DNA of 64,000 bases from Rhizobiaceae bacterium. GTDB taxonomy: Bacteria; Pseudomonadota; Alphaproteobacteria; Rhizobiales; Rhizobiaceae. The notes beneath the pieces were generated by a model. That model ran no database searches. It saw only the letters and a program-made list of their open reading frames with translations, and was not told where the DNA came from. A program made the translations under genes and the position numbers. The DNA lies in contig JANQKQ010000051.1 of NCBI GenBank assembly GCA_028281105.1, positions 49,027 through 113,026 on the forward strand, written 5' to 3'. This document shows positions 1 through 9,890 of this stretch, in pieces (positions within the stretch are counted from its first letter, which is position 1; each line of letters opens with the position of its first letter).

Positions 1-765
1 CTCGCCGAGGAAGAACAGCAGGAACAGGGTGGACGAGTATTCGACCATGTGGCCGGCGACCAGTTCGGACTCCGCCTCCGGCAGATCGAACGGCGGGCGA
101 TTCGTCTCCGCGATGGCGGAGATGAAAAAGATGATGAAGATCGGGAACAGCGGCAGCCAGTACCAGTCCAGCGCCGAACTGGGGGCTCCCATCATGGTGC
201 CGAGCCCGGTGGCCTGGGACATCACGATCTCGCTGAGATTGAGCGAGCCCACGCACAGCAGCACGCAAATGATGACGAAGCCGATGGAGACTTCATATGA
301 GACCATCTGCGCCGCCGAACGCAGCGCCGCCAGGAACGGATATTTCGAGTTCGACGCCCAGCCGCCCATGATCACGCCGTAGACTTCCAACGAAGTCACC
401 GCGAAGATGAACAGGATACCGAGATTGATGTCGGCGACGGCCCAGTTCGGCGCGACCGGGATCACCGCCCAGGCCGACATGGCCAGCACGGCCGAAATCA
501 GCGGCGCCAGCAAGAACACCACCTTGGAAGAGCCGGCCGGGATTATCGGCTCCTTGAAGAAGAATTTCAGCAGATCGGCGAACGACTGCAGCAGGCCCCA
601 GGGCCCGACCACATTGGGGCCGCGACGAAGCTGGACGGCGGCGAATATCTTACGGTCGGCGTACAGGATGTAGGCGGTGAACAACAACAGCGCGACGAGC
701 ACGGCAACGCTGTGCGCGACGATGATCGCGCCCGGGATCACGTAGGTGTCGATGAAGGCCGCCAT
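1..765 (-). CDS. nuoH: NADH-quinone oxidoreductase subunit H (N-terminal 255 residues, cut by window edge)
   Basis: Membrane subunit of complex I that joins the peripheral arm to the proton-pumping arm and lines the quinone chamber. The start ATG is at 765. The protein opens with a hydrophobic helix and then shows the family signature [20 protein letters not shown] near residues 30 to 50. [20 protein letters not shown] follows near residue 225, with the conserved acidic quinone-site loop. The frame is open to base 1, so roughly the last 90 residues lie outside. It starts 12 bases after the nuoG stop and is the last gene of the visible nuo block. Identification is secure. Confidence 0.96.
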   Translation of the reverse strand, partial: MAAFIDTYVIPGAIIVAHSVAVLVALLLFTAYILYADRKIFAAVQLRRGPNVVGPWGLLQSFADLLKFFFKEPIIPAGSSKVVFLLAPLISAVLAMSAWAVIPVAPNWAVADINLGILFIFAVTSLEVYGVIMGGWASNSKYPFLAALRSAAQMVSYEVSIGFVIICVLLCVGSLNLSEIVMSQATGLGTMMGAPSSALDWYWLPLFPIFIIFFISAIAETNRPPFDLPEAESELVAGHMVEYSSTLFLLFFLGE

Positions 766-777
766 CGCCCGCCGCTC

Positions 778-2856
778 CTATTCCGCCGCCTGGGCCAGCG
801 CACCGCTGGCCAGCGCCGAGCATTCGCCCATCACCTTCGATGCACGCGCGATCGGGTTGGTCAGATAATAATCCGCGATCGGGCTCTTGAACGATGCGGC
901 GAGGGTTTTGCCGGACTTGCTGGCCATAGCCTTTACATCAGCCGCGTCGCCGGCCGCAACCTCGTCGAGTCCGCCCAGGTGCGGATATTCGCCAATCAGC
1001 TGCCGGCGAAGCTGGCCGAGATTGTCGAACGGCAACGGCTGGCCCAACACGGCGGAAAGCGCGCGGAAGATCGCCCATTCCTCCCTGGCCTCCCCGGGCG
1101 CGAACGCCGCCCGGCTGCCCATTTGCACCCGGCCTTCGGTGTTGACGTAGATTGCGGACTTCTCGGTATAGGCGGCGGCCGGCAGGATGACGTCGGCACG
1201 ATGCGCGCCAGCATCGCCGTGCGACCCGACATAGACCACGAAGCCCTTGAGCTTGCCCATGTCGATTTCATCGGCGCCCAACAGGAAAGTGACATCCATG
1301 GAGCCAAGCACGTCGGCCGTCGCCTTGCCGCCCTTGCCCGGCACGAAGCCGATGTCGAGCCCGCCGACGCGCGACGCCGCTGTGTGCAGGACGCAGTAGC
1401 CGTTCCAGTCGTCGCGCACCGCGCCGACCGAGACCGCAAGATGAGCGGCAAGCGCGGCGATCTGTGGCCCGTCGGGTCGCGCCAGCGCGCCCTGCCCGAT
1501 CACGATCAGCGGATTCTTGGCCTTGTTCAGTTTGGCGACGAACTTGTCTTTGCCGCCGATGAGCGCCTTCAAGGCGCTCGCACCGGCGCCCAGATGGGTC
1601 GTCGGGTAGCGCAGGTCCGCATCCTCGCCGATGATGCCGACCGGATAGGCGCCGGCCCGACCGCGCTGGCCCAGGCGCGCGTTGACAAGTGACGCTTCGA
1701 CGCGCGGATTGCAGCCGATGAGAAGCGCCGCATCGGAGGCCGCAATGCCCTCCAGCGTCGCATTGAACAGGTAGCTGGCCCGCCCCTGCGCCGGGTCCAG
1801 CGCGCTGTTCGCCTCTCGACAGTCGATGTTCTTCGAACCCAATGCCGCCATCAGCTGCTTGAGCGCATACATGTCCTCGACCGCTGCCAGATCGCCGGCG
1901 ATCGCGCCGATCTTGGCCGGCTTCGTCTTGTCGAGCTTCGCCTTGATCGCGGCGAACGCCTCATTCCAGGAGGCCGCGATCAGCTTGCCGCCCTTGCGCA
2001 CAAACGGCCGGTCGAGGCGCTGGGTGCGCAGGCCGTCCCAGATGAAGCGGGTCTTGTCGGAAATCCACTCCTCGTTCACCGCTTCGTTGAGACGCGGCAG
2101 GATGCGCATGACCTCGCGCCCGCGCGCGTCCACGCGGATGTTGGATCCGACCGCGTCCATCACGTCGATGGTCTCGGTCTTGGTCAGTTCCCACGGACGA
2201 GCGGTGTCCTGATAAGGCCGCGAGGTGAGCGCGCCCACGGGACACAGATCGATCACGTTGCCCTGCAACTCCGACGTCATCGCCCGTTCCAGATAGGTGG
2301 TGATCTCCGCGTCCTCGCCGCGGCCGATCAGGCCCAGTTCTGAGATGCCGGCCACTTCCGTGGTGAAGCGCACGCAGCGGGTGCAGTGGATGCACCGGGT
2401 CATCTTGGTGCGCACCAGCGGGCCGATATATTTGTCCTCGACGGCGCGCTTGTTCTCGGCGAAGCGGTTCTTGTCGATGCCATAGGCCATCGCCTGGTCC
2501 TGCAGATCGCACTCGCCACCCTGGTCGCAGATCGGGCAGTCGAGCGGATGGTTGATCAGCAGGAATTCCATCACCCCTTCGCGCGCCTTCTTGACCATCG
2601 GCGACTTGGTCATGACCTCAGGCGGCTCGCCATTCGGTCCGGGTCGCAGATCGCGCACGCCCATGGCGCATGAGGCGGCCGGCTTGGGTGGCCCGCCCTT
2701 CACTTCCACCAAGCACATGCGGCAGTTGCCGGCGATCGACAGGCGCTCATGGAAGCAGAAGCGCGGAATCTCCGCACCCGCCTCCTCGCACGCTTGAAGA
2801 AGCGTGTAGTGGTCGGGAACCTCGACCTCGTTGCCGTCGACGATCAGTTTGGCCAT
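778..2856 (-). CDS. nuoG: NADH-quinone oxidoreductase subunit G
   Basis: Large iron-sulfur subunit of the complex I peripheral arm, passing electrons from NuoF toward NuoB. It has 692 residues, normal for alphaproteobacteria. The 2Fe-2S cysteines are C34, C45, C48 and C63. The His-ligated 4Fe-4S site has H103, C107, C110 and C116. The next 4Fe-4S site has C155, C158, C161 and C205. The rest is the molybdopterin-oxidoreductase-like domain, which carries no cofactor in this family. It lies between the DUF3291 gene (12 bases upstream) and nuoH. No oddity is seen in the sequence. Confidence 0.97.
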   Translation of the reverse strand: MAKLIVDGNEVEVPDHYTLLQACEEAGAEIPRFCFHERLSIAGNCRMCLVEVKGGPPKPAASCAMGVRDLRPGPNGEPPEVMTKSPMVKKAREGVMEFLLINHPLDCPICDQGGECDLQDQAMAYGIDKNRFAENKRAVEDKYIGPLVRTKMTRCIHCTRCVRFTTEVAGISELGLIGRGEDAEITTYLERAMTSELQGNVIDLCPVGALTSRPYQDTARPWELTKTETIDVMDAVGSNIRVDARGREVMRILPRLNEAVNEEWISDKTRFIWDGLRTQRLDRPFVRKGGKLIAASWNEAFAAIKAKLDKTKPAKIGAIAGDLAAVEDMYALKQLMAALGSKNIDCREANSALDPAQGRASYLFNATLEGIAASDAALLIGCNPRVEASLVNARLGQRGRAGAYPVGIIGEDADLRYPTTHLGAGASALKALIGGKDKFVAKLNKAKNPLIVIGQGALARPDGPQIAALAAHLAVSVGAVRDDWNGYCVLHTAASRVGGLDIGFVPGKGGKATADVLGSMDVTFLLGADEIDMGKLKGFVVYVGSHGDAGAHRADVILPAAAYTEKSAIYVNTEGRVQMGSRAAFAPGEAREEWAIFRALSAVLGQPLPFDNLGQLRRQLIGEYPHLGGLDEVAAGDAADVKAMASKSGKTLAASFKSPIADYYLTNPIARASKVMGECSALASGALAQAAE

Positions 2857-2868
2857 CGATCTATCTTT

Positions 2869-3327
2869 CTATCCGCAGCGCTGGCTCTGCCACAGTTTCA
2901 CATGCGGCAGATGCGCCCAGTCGAAGGCGTGGTCGGTGTTGCCGTGGGCGTCGAGATGGTCCAGCCGCTCCTTGGCCTCTTGCAGGCTCGGTTGATGGCC
3001 CTCCTCGACCCACCACATGACGAAGTGATGCGATTTCATCGCCGAGAACCACTCGTGCTTGCGGTTGTAGAAGCGCTTGTGGACCGTGTTCCAGACGAAA
3101 TGTTCCAGATGCTCCGGCGTCTCCCACACGCTCATGTTGGCCACGGTGTCCGGCCAGGGTGTGGGTATATTCATCGCGTGACCGCTGTCGTCCTTATGCA
3201 TCCACACATAGCCGGGCATGGTGCGCGCCAGCGCGTTGACGCGGCCCAGATTGTTCATGAAGTCCGCGATGCGCGGATCGTCGAGCGGGTATTTGGCGAC
3301 CGCGATGTTGAGTTGGGCAAGGTGCAT
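2869..3327 (-). CDS. DUF3291 domain protein inside the nuo operon
   Basis: A 152-residue soluble protein of the DUF3291 family, recognised by the AQLNIAVAKYPLDDPRIADF opening, a central SVWETPEHLEHFVW segment and the VMWWVEEGHQPS segment. The fold is expected to be a dimeric alpha-beta barrel related to antibiotic-biosynthesis monooxygenases, a fold used for small oxidations or heme and flavin chemistry. No substrate can be read from the sequence. It starts 4 bases after the nuoF stop and ends 12 bases before nuoG, so it must be co-transcribed with both. Whether it works with complex I or merely rides in the operon is unknown. Confidence 0.85.
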   Translation of the reverse strand: MHLAQLNIAVAKYPLDDPRIADFMNNLGRVNALARTMPGYVWMHKDDSGHAMNIPTPWPDTVANMSVWETPEHLEHFVWNTVHKRFYNRKHEWFSAMKSHHFVMWWVEEGHQPSLQEAKERLDHLDAHGNTDHAFDWAHLPHVKLWQSQRCG

Positions 3328-3331
3328 CGTC

Positions 3332-4675
3332 CTACTCCGCCGCTTCCAGCACTTTGTCGCTCACCACGCCGTCGGCGTCGGAGCGATAGGTATAGGCGTC
3401 GATGCGGCGCTCGATCTCGCCGCGGAAATGGGTGATCAGCCCCTGGACCGGCCAGGCGGCCGCATCGCCCAGCGCGCAGATGGTGTGGCCCTCCACCTGG
3501 GTGGTCACCTCCAGCAGCATGTCGATCTCGCGGTGCTGGGCGCGCCCGTCGGCCATGCGCTCGAGCACCCGCCACATCCAGCCGGTTCCCTCCCGGCACG
3601 GCGTGCACTGGCCGCAGCTTTCGTGCTTGTAGAAATAGGCGAGCCGGGCGATGGCGCGGATGATGTCGGTGGACTTGTCCATGACGATGACGGCCGCCGT
3701 GCCCAGGCCCGATTTCAACGCCATCAGGCTGTCGAAATCCATGCAGCAGTCGATGATCTGCACGCCGGGCACGCAGCGCACCGACGAGCCGCCCGGGATC
3801 ACCGCCAGCAGGTTGTCCCAGCCGCCGGTCACCCCACCGCAATGGCGCTCGATCAACTCGCGGAAGGTGATCGACATCTCCTCTTCCACCGTGCACGGGC
3901 GCTCCACGTGGCCGGATATGCAAAACAGCTTGGTGCCTGAATTGCGCTCGGCCCCGAAGGAAGCGAACCAGTCGGCGCCGCGGCGCAGGATGGTCGGCAC
4001 CACGGCGACTGATTCCACATTGTTGACCGTGGTCGGGCAGCCATACAGGCCCACATTGGCTGGGAACGGCGGCTTCAGTCGCGGCTGACCCTTCTTGCCC
4101 TCCAGGCTTTCCAGCAGCGCGGTTTCCTCGCCGCAGATATAGGCGCCGGCGCCGTGGTGCAGGACGATGTCATAGTCCCAGCCGTGCTTATTGTTCTTGC
4201 CGATCAGATTGGCGTCGTAGCACTCGTCGATGGCGCGCTGCAGCGCCTCGCGCTCGCGGATATACTCGCCGCGAATATAGATGTAGCAGGTATGCGCTCC
4301 CATCGCACGGCCGGCGATCAGACACCCTTCCAGCAGGGTGTGCGGATCATGGCGCATGATGTCGCGGTCCTTGCAGGTGCCCGGTTCGGACTCATCGGCG
4401 TTGATCACCAGATAGGCCGGGCGGCCGTCCCTTTCCAACACCTCGTCCTTGGGCATGAACGACCATTTCAAGCCCGTAGGAAAGCCGGCGCCGCCGCGCC
4501 CGCGCAGACCCGAGGCCTTTACCTGATCGATGATCCAGTCGCGGCCCTTGTCGATGAACCCTTTGGTTCCGTCCCAATGACCACGCGCCATCGCGCCTTT
4601 TAAAGAACGGTCGTGAATGCCGTAGATGTTGGTGAAGATGCGGTCTTTGTCCTGCAGCATGATGCGCTCCGCCAC
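3332..4675 (-). CDS. nuoF: NADH-quinone oxidoreductase subunit F
   Basis: NADH-binding flavoprotein of complex I. It oxidises NADH at FMN and passes electrons to the N3 cluster. The length of 447 residues is slightly above the usual 430 to 440. The FMN/NADH glycine-rich loop [13 protein letters not shown] is at 59 to 71. The N3 4Fe-4S ligands are C354, C357, C360 and C400. A second NADH-site stretch, [20 protein letters not shown], lies at 175 to 194. The stop of nuoE and this start are directly adjacent with no gap, suggesting translational coupling. Confidence 0.97.
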   Translation of the reverse strand: MAERIMLQDKDRIFTNIYGIHDRSLKGAMARGHWDGTKGFIDKGRDWIIDQVKASGLRGRGGAGFPTGLKWSFMPKDEVLERDGRPAYLVINADESEPGTCKDRDIMRHDPHTLLEGCLIAGRAMGAHTCYIYIRGEYIREREALQRAIDECYDANLIGKNNKHGWDYDIVLHHGAGAYICGEETALLESLEGKKGQPRLKPPFPANVGLYGCPTTVNNVESVAVVPTILRRGADWFASFGAERNSGTKLFCISGHVERPCTVEEEMSITFRELIERHCGGVTGGWDNLLAVIPGGSSVRCVPGVQIIDCCMDFDSLMALKSGLGTAAVIVMDKSTDIIRAIARLAYFYKHESCGQCTPCREGTGWMWRVLERMADGRAQHREIDMLLEVTTQVEGHTICALGDAAAWPVQGLITHFRGEIERRIDAYTYRSDADGVVSDKVLEAAE

Positions 4676-5647
4676 CTATCTCGGCTTCTTGCCGAAGACG
4701 CGAACATATTCGGCCTCGCCGCCCTTGGCCAACGCCTTGGCCTGCCTGACCCAGTCGTCGCGCTCGATGCGGCCCTTGAACTTCAGATAGCCGTCGACCC
4801 ACTCGCGTTCGGCCTTCTTCCATTTGGCGACCTGGCCAAAGGTGTAGATGCCCAGACCGTGCAGCACTTTCTCAAGCTTCGGTCCAACACCGGAAATCAA
4901 TTTCAAATCATCGGCTTGCGCGGGTTTCTTGATTCCCTTTGGCCGGTTCTTATCGTCCAGAGACGGCGCTGGCGCCGACTTGGCTTTGGCGGCACCGGCC
5001 GCTCCATTGGCGCGCCGCTTGGTCTTCTTGACCGCCGGATCCTCGGTCAGGCAGGTCAGCCCGCCTACCGGAGCGGAAGTAATTCTATCAATCTGGGGGC
5101 CCGGCGTGATCGTATCGCCCTTGCCGACGGCGAACGCCTCCATGATCTCATCCAGCCGCTCGGGCGTCAGATCCTCGTAGGTATCGCGCCCGATCATCAC
5201 CATCGGCGCGTTTACGCAAGCGCCCTGGCACTCGACCTCCTCCCACGACAGGGTGCCGTCCTCGTTCGTCTGGAACTGCTGCTCGCCGATCCTGGACTTG
5301 CAGACCTTGATGAGATCGCGCGCGCCGCGCAGCATGCATGGTGTCGTGCCGCAGACCTGGACATGCGCCTTTGTGCCCACCGGCGCCAACTGGAACTGGG
5401 TGTAGAACGTCGCGACTTCCAGTACGCGGATGAACGGCATATCCAGCATCTCGGCGACCCGCTCGATCGCGGCCTTGGTCACCCAGCCGTCCTGGTCCTG
5501 GGCGCGCATCAGCAGCGGAATGACGGCGGAAGCCTGGCGGCCCTTGGGATATTTGCCGATCGTCTGCTTGGCCCAGCGCGCATTGTCGCGCGTGAACTTG
5601 AACTGAGCAGGCTGCAGCTCATCTTCGGCTAAACGACGAACGGACAT
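4676..5647 (-). CDS. nuoE: NADH-quinone oxidoreductase subunit E with C-terminal helix-hairpin-helix extension
   Basis: The 2Fe-2S subunit of the NADH dehydrogenase module. Residues 1 to about 190 are the thioredoxin-like core with cluster ligands C99, C104, C140 and C144. At 323 residues it is about 110 to 150 longer than enteric NuoE. The extra part has a Lys/Ala-rich linker at about 205 to 245 and then a helix-hairpin-helix-like segment (LKLISGVGPKLEKVLHGLGI, 248 to 267). Such tails are known in rhizobial NuoE proteins. Their role is not established, though the motif usually binds DNA or protein. Confidence 0.95.
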   Translation of the reverse strand: MSVRRLAEDELQPAQFKFTRDNARWAKQTIGKYPKGRQASAVIPLLMRAQDQDGWVTKAAIERVAEMLDMPFIRVLEVATFYTQFQLAPVGTKAHVQVCGTTPCMLRGARDLIKVCKSRIGEQQFQTNEDGTLSWEEVECQGACVNAPMVMIGRDTYEDLTPERLDEIMEAFAVGKGDTITPGPQIDRITSAPVGGLTCLTEDPAVKKTKRRANGAAGAAKAKSAPAPSLDDKNRPKGIKKPAQADDLKLISGVGPKLEKVLHGLGIYTFGQVAKWKKAEREWVDGYLKFKGRIERDDWVRQAKALAKGGEAEYVRVFGKKPR

Positions 5648-5666
5648 CGGCTAAAACGGCTCCTAC

Positions 5667-6632
5667 TCAGGCGGCTTCGGCGTGCCGGTTGAACTGCTCG
5701 ATCCGGTCGATCCAGGATTCGCTGACCGTGGCGAACAGGTCATAGCCCAGCCGTGGATTGACTTTGAGCTTATCAAGCTGCGTCCAGGAAGTCAGTTCGC
5801 TCAATCTCGGCCGGTCGTCAAAAAACAGCCGATACCCCATCTGCTCTTTCAGGTAGCGCGAGACCTCGTGGGTTTTGTCGCTCCCATGCTCCTCGTAGAT
5901 AATGAGGCAATCGCGGTCAAGCATGCGCTTGGCCCCTTTCAACGCCTCTATTTCTACACCTTCAATGTCCAGTTTTAGGACCACCGGCAGGTCTTTGCCG
6001 TTGGCGTCCACCCAGTCGAGCAAATCGTCCAGCGCCAGCGTCACCACTTCGGCGAAAGGACGGGCGTTTTCGTCTTTGACGATCGAGCGCGCTTCGTGCT
6101 TGGCGCCGTAAAGCCCCACGCGATCGCCGCTTCTGGAGTACACCGCGTTGTGGCGATGGTCGTAGCGGTCGGCGTTGATGCGCGCGTTGTGCACCGTCAG
6201 GTCGTAATTGTCCGGATCGGCTTCGATGGCGATCGTGGGCTGGGAACCGAAAGACGCGCAGCTTGTCAGAACCGACATGTAGCCGAAGTTCGAGCCGCAA
6301 TCGACGAAAGCGTAGCGTGTGTCGCGCACGAAGCGCAGAAACGGCTCCACTTCCGGCCCGTAGGTCTCTCGGTTGTACAAAAGACGGCCCCAATAGGCGT
6401 CGCCATAGGGATACTCGAACACGCAGTCGTCGGCGAAGCGCACGCGGACGGGGCGGCGACTGGGAAAGATGGCTCGCACCAGCCGGGCGGCATAGGAAAA
6501 TCCCAGAAAGTCCCAACGCGCCAGGATGAACGCGGCGATGCGCATCAGTTCCAGGCCGATGCGCTCGACCACGGTCGCCCCGGCGAACCGCCCGGTGTAG
6601 AAGTCATAAGATATGGTGCCGTTCGCGGTCAC
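5667..6632 (-). CDS. FkbM-family SAM-dependent methyltransferase inside the nuo operon
   Basis: A 321-residue class I methyltransferase of the FkbM type. The SAM-binding loop FVDCGSNFGYMS lies near residue 108. The family's acidic segment VVLKLDIEGVEIEALKGAK lies near residue 217 and is followed by LIIYEEHG. FkbM enzymes methylate hydroxyl groups on sugars or small molecules. The acceptor here cannot be predicted. There are 19 bases to nuoE downstream and 6 to the small membrane gene upstream, so it sits inside one transcription unit. A role in complex I assembly is possible but not shown; known methyltransferase assembly factors of complex I belong to other families. Confidence 0.85.
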   Translation of the reverse strand: MTANGTISYDFYTGRFAGATVVERIGLELMRIAAFILARWDFLGFSYAARLVRAIFPSRRPVRVRFADDCVFEYPYGDAYWGRLLYNRETYGPEVEPFLRFVRDTRYAFVDCGSNFGYMSVLTSCASFGSQPTIAIEADPDNYDLTVHNARINADRYDHRHNAVYSRSGDRVGLYGAKHEARSIVKDENARPFAEVVTLALDDLLDWVDANGKDLPVVLKLDIEGVEIEALKGAKRMLDRDCLIIYEEHGSDKTHEVSRYLKEQMGYRLFFDDRPRLSELTSWTQLDKLKVNPRLGYDLFATVSESWIDRIEQFNRHAEAA

Positions 6633-6638
6633 CGCGAC

Positions 6639-7013
6639 CTACCTTGCGGCCCAGGCGAGGCCGCACAAGATCACCCCGACGGTTGAGAAAGCCGCCGCCC
6701 GCCAATGTGCTGCGGTCTGCCGGCCCGCGGCGCGATAGATGTGGACATCGATCATGCTGATCACCAAAAACGATCCGAAGACCACCGCAAGCGCCGCCCA
6801 GTCGCGCATCACCGCGAACGCGGCGACCAGCAGCGCCATCATCGCATAACGCCCGCACATCACCCGTGACAGCTGTTCGCCATGGTGACCGGATCCGGCC
6901 GGCACAGTGTCGGTCCACCAGCTATGGGCGAGCCTGGCAATCGTAAGTGCCGACAGGCCGGCATACGCCAACGCCGCCCAGGCAATCGCCGAGTGCGGCC
7001 AGCTTCCGGTCAT
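6639..7013 (-). CDS. small integral membrane protein inside the nuo operon
   Basis: A 124-residue protein not recognised from a named family. Hydrophobicity suggests four membrane helices: about 8 to 26, 55 to 68, 71 to 88 and 104 to 121. The connecting loop at 30 to 52 holds HSWWTD and RVMCGRYAMM. Its ATG overlaps the last base of the nuoD TAA stop, so translation is probably coupled to nuoD. Only 6 bases separate it from the FkbM gene. Similar unidentified small reading frames occur in the nuo operon of Rhodobacter capsulatus. Homology to those was not tested here. Confidence 0.7.
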   Translation of the reverse strand: MTGSWPHSAIAWAALAYAGLSALTIARLAHSWWTDTVPAGSGHHGEQLSRVMCGRYAMMALLVAAFAVMRDWAALAVVFGSFLVISMIDVHIYRAAGRQTAAHWRAAAFSTVGVILCGLAWAAR

Positions 7014-8203
7014 TACCGGTCGACCTCGCCGAACACGATATCCATCGAGCCCAGGATCGCCGACACATCGGCCAGCAGATGACCGCGGCTTACGAAGTCC
7101 ATAGCCTGGAGATGGGCGTAGCCGGGCGCGCGCAGCTTGCAGCGATACGGCCGGTTGGAACCATCGGAGACCAGGTAGACACCGAACTCGCCCTTGGGCG
7201 CCTCGACCGCCGCATACACTTCGCCGGCCGGCACGTGATAGCCCTCGGTATAGAGCTTGAAGTGATGGATCAGCGCCTCCATTGAGCGCTTCATCTCGCC
7301 GCGCGTGGGCGGCACGACTTTGCCGTCGACCGAGCTGACCGGGCCGCGGCCGGCCGCCTCATTGAGCTTGGCAAGCGCCTGTTTCATGATCGCAACCGAC
7401 TGGCGCATCTCCTCCATGCGGATGTGGTAGCGGTCGTAGCAGTCGCCGTTCTTGCCGACGGGAATGTCGAAGTCGAACTCCTCGTAGCACTCGTATGGCT
7501 GGCTCTTGCGCAGGTCCCAGGCCGCGCCCGAACCGCGCACCATGACCCCGGAGAACCCCCACGCCCACGCGTCTTCCAGCGCGACAACGCCGATATCAAC
7601 ATTGCGCTGCTTGAAGATGCGGTTATCCGACAGCAGCCCCTCGATGTCGTCGCAGACTTTCAGGAACGGATCGCACCAGGCCTCGATGTCGTCGATCAGC
7701 GCCTGCGGCAAATCCTGATGGACGCCGCCGGGCCGGAAATAGGCCGCGTGCATGCGCGCGCCACAGGCTCGCTCGTAGAACACCATCAGCTTCTCGCGCT
7801 CCTCGAACCCCCAAAGCGGCGGGGTGAGCGCGCCCACGTCCATCGCCTGGGTGGTGACGTTGAGCGCGTGCGACAGGATGCGGCCGATCTCCGAAAACAG
7901 CACCCGGATCAACTGGCCGCGCCGGGGCACTTCCAGCCCCAGCAGCTTTTCCACCGCCAGCGCGAACGCGTGCTCCTGGTTCATCGGCGCCACATAGTCG
8001 AGCCGGTCGAAATACGGAACCGCCTGCAGATAGGTCTTGGTCTCGATCAACTTCTCGGTGCCGCGATGCAGCAGGCCGATATGCGGGTCGACGCGCTCCA
8101 CCACCTCGCCGTCCAGCTCAAGCACCAGGCGCAGCACGCCGTGGGCCGCCGGATGCTGCGGGCCGAAGTTGATGTTGAAGTTGCGTACGGAGTGTTCGGT
8201 CAT
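7013..8203 (-). CDS. nuoD: NADH-quinone oxidoreductase subunit D
   Basis: The 49 kDa-type subunit of complex I, related to the large subunit of NiFe hydrogenases, which forms the quinone head-group site with NuoB. It has 396 residues. The start ATG at 8203 is chosen because it gives the standard opening [20 protein letters not shown], with the quinone-site histidine in GPQHPAAHG. Starting 7 codons further up would run into the preceding gene. The C terminus ends FGEVDR, as usual. It begins 1 base after the GFA gene stop and overlaps the following membrane-protein start by 1 base. Confidence 0.96.
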   Translation of the reverse strand: MTEHSVRNFNINFGPQHPAAHGVLRLVLELDGEVVERVDPHIGLLHRGTEKLIETKTYLQAVPYFDRLDYVAPMNQEHAFALAVEKLLGLEVPRRGQLIRVLFSEIGRILSHALNVTTQAMDVGALTPPLWGFEEREKLMVFYERACGARMHAAYFRPGGVHQDLPQALIDDIEAWCDPFLKVCDDIEGLLSDNRIFKQRNVDIGVVALEDAWAWGFSGVMVRGSGAAWDLRKSQPYECYEEFDFDIPVGKNGDCYDRYHIRMEEMRQSVAIMKQALAKLNEAAGRGPVSSVDGKVVPPTRGEMKRSMEALIHHFKLYTEGYHVPAGEVYAAVEAPKGEFGVYLVSDGSNRPYRCKLRAPGYAHLQAMDFVSRGHLLADVSAILGSMDIVFGEVDR

Positions 8204-8204
8204 A

Positions 8205-8627
8205 TCAATCCTCGGACGGCGCAAACATCGCGACCACCTCCGCCTCCGTCATGTTCTTGGTTTCGTTGACGAATTCGTAGCTGTCGGGCTTGCGGTCGAT
8301 GAATATCTGGGACTCGAACCGAAACTTCTCCGGCACATCAAAAGCGTGCACCGACACGTGCTGGTTGGCGCCGTCCTGGGTCTGCCACAACAAGGTGGAG
8401 CCACATGCAGTGCAGAACAATCGCTCGCCCCAGGACGAACCGCGATAGCGCCCCAGCTTGGCCTCGTCATTGAATACGACAGAGTTTCCGCAATCGGTCG
8501 CCATAAACGTGCCGCCGGTCCAACGCCGGCACATGCCGCAATGGCATATGCCCATCGTGTCGCCGACGGGCGTGGCGGTGAACTTCACCGCGCCGCACAG
8601 GCATTGGCCGTTCAAGGCTTCACTCAT
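8205..8627 (-). CDS. GFA (glutathione-dependent formaldehyde-activating) / CENP-V fold protein
   Basis: A 140-residue zinc protein of the GFA family. The metal-binding cysteines are in their family spacing: C9 and C11, then C28, C30 and C33, then C72 and C75 in FCTACGS. Founding members add glutathione to formaldehyde to give S-hydroxymethylglutathione. Most paralogues are uncharacterised, so the substrate here is open. It lies between nuoC (31 bases upstream) and nuoD (1 base downstream). This is unusual, since nuoC and nuoD are normally neighbours or fused. It is co-transcribed with complex I genes. Confidence 0.9.
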   Translation of the reverse strand: MSEALNGQCLCGAVKFTATPVGDTMGICHCGMCRRWTGGTFMATDCGNSVVFNDEAKLGRYRGSSWGERLFCTACGSTLLWQTQDGANQHVSVHAFDVPEKFRFESQIFIDRKPDSYEFVNETKNMTEAEVVAMFAPSED

Positions 8628-8658
8628 GTGCCCACCAAGATCGCATGAAGACTAGCGG

Positions 8659-9273
8659 TCACTTCTGGTCCTTTGCTCCCTCGGGTAAGCCATATTCCAC
8701 CCCTTCCCAGGGGCTGAGGAAATCGAAGTCGCGATATTCCTGGCGCAGGTTCACCGGCTCGTAGACCACCCGCTTGGCCTCGTCGTCGTAACGCACCTCC
8801 ACATAGCCGGTGACCGGAAAGTCTTTGCGCAGGGGGTGTCCGTCGAAACCGTAGTCCGTGAGCAGACGGCGCAGGTCCGGATGGCCGGTGAACAGCACGC
8901 CGTACATGTCGTAGGCCTCGCGCTCGAACCAGTCGGCGCCGGGATAGATGGCGGTGACGGACGGCACCGGCGTCTCCGCGTCCGTCGAGACCTTGATGCG
9001 GACCCGCAGATTCTGCTTCGGGCTGAGCAGGTGGTAGACCAGTTCGAAGCGTTCGGCGCGCTCGGGATAATCGACCCCGCAGATGTCGATGATGCAGACG
9101 AACTGCGTCTGCCCGTCGTCGCGCAGGAACCGCAGCACTTCGATCAGTTCATCGCGCCCGACAGTGATGGTCAGCTCGCCCTTGGCAATTTGCGCGTGCG
9201 CAATTTGACCGCCTATCTCGTCGCCCAGATAGGAACTCAGTTCTGCGAGCGGCTCGTCGATGCCGTTGTCCAT
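8659..9273 (-). CDS. nuoC: NADH-quinone oxidoreductase subunit C
   Basis: The 30 kDa-type subunit of the complex I hydrophilic arm, without a redox centre. It has 204 residues, the usual alphaproteobacterial length. The signature [20 protein letters not shown] sits near residues 130 to 150, followed by [20 protein letters not shown]. The start at 9273 ([12 protein letters not shown]) gives a normal N terminus. A longer in-frame extension upstream would overlap nuoB and is Arg/Ser-rich, unlike protein, so it is rejected. It is separate from nuoD, not fused. Confidence 0.96.
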   Translation of the reverse strand: MDNGIDEPLAELSSYLGDEIGGQIAHAQIAKGELTITVGRDELIEVLRFLRDDGQTQFVCIIDICGVDYPERAERFELVYHLLSPKQNLRVRIKVSTDAETPVPSVTAIYPGADWFEREAYDMYGVLFTGHPDLRRLLTDYGFDGHPLRKDFPVTGYVEVRYDDEAKRVVYEPVNLRQEYRDFDFLSPWEGVEYGLPEGAKDQK

Positions 9274-9316
9274 GCATTCGCCCTCGTCAAACCGCGCAGC
9301 CTGCGGCAGCGTCTGC

Positions 9317-9862
9317 TCAGCGCTCGATCGTGCCGGTGCGCCTGATCTTACGCTGCAACAGCATGATGCCGTATAGCAGCGCCTCCGCCGTCGGCGGGCA
9401 TCCGGGCACGTAGATGTCGACCGGGACCACCCGGTCACAGCCGCGCACGACCGAATAGGAATAGTGATAGTAGCCGCCGCCATTGGCGCACGAGCCCATG
9501 GATATGACGTAACGCGGCTCGGGCATCTGGTCATAGACCTTGCGCAGCGCCGGCGCCATCTTGTTGGTGAGCGTGCCCGCGACGATCATCACATCGGACT
9601 GGCGCGGCGAGGCGCGCGGGGCGAAGCCGAAGCGCTCGGCGTCGTAGCGCGGCATTGATGTGTGCATCATCTCGACCGCACAGCAGGCCAGCCCGAACGT
9701 CATCCACATCAGCGAGCCGGTGCGCGCCCAGTTGATCAACTCGTCGGTGGAGGTGACCAAAAAGCCCTTATCGGCCAACTCGTTGCTGACTTCGCCGAAG
9801 AAGCCCGAATCCGGCTCGCGGCCGGCGCGCGGAGTAAGCAGCGTGGCGGTCGCTTCGGCCAT
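9317..9862 (-). CDS. nuoB: NADH-quinone oxidoreductase subunit B
   Basis: Carries cluster N2, the last iron-sulfur centre before quinone in complex I. It has 181 residues from the ATG at 9862. N2 ligands are visible as the tandem pair C60/C61 in [11 protein letters not shown], with C125 in MGSCANGGG and C155 in VPGCPP. A possible start 21 codons further up gives an Arg-rich prefix not seen in the family. It lies 28 bases after nuoA and 43 before nuoC. Confidence 0.97.
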   Translation of the reverse strand: MAEATATLLTPRAGREPDSGFFGEVSNELADKGFLVTSTDELINWARTGSLMWMTFGLACCAVEMMHTSMPRYDAERFGFAPRASPRQSDVMIVAGTLTNKMAPALRKVYDQMPEPRYVISMGSCANGGGYYHYSYSVVRGCDRVVPVDIYVPGCPPTAEALLYGIMLLQRKIRRTGTIER

Positions 9863-9890
9863 CAGCGCACTCCCGTCCCTTGGGCGGCGC

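Noticed and set aside
712..1692. Long open frame on the plus strand opposite nuoG
   Set aside because: It is a shadow of the nuoG codon pattern in GC-rich DNA. The nuoG protein matches its family over its full length, and the opposite product is Arg/Ala/Asp-rich with no motif.
8659..9534. Longer NuoC start at 9534
   Set aside because: The extra 87 residues overlap nuoB and are Arg/Ser-rich. The internal ATG at 9273 gives the normal family N terminus.
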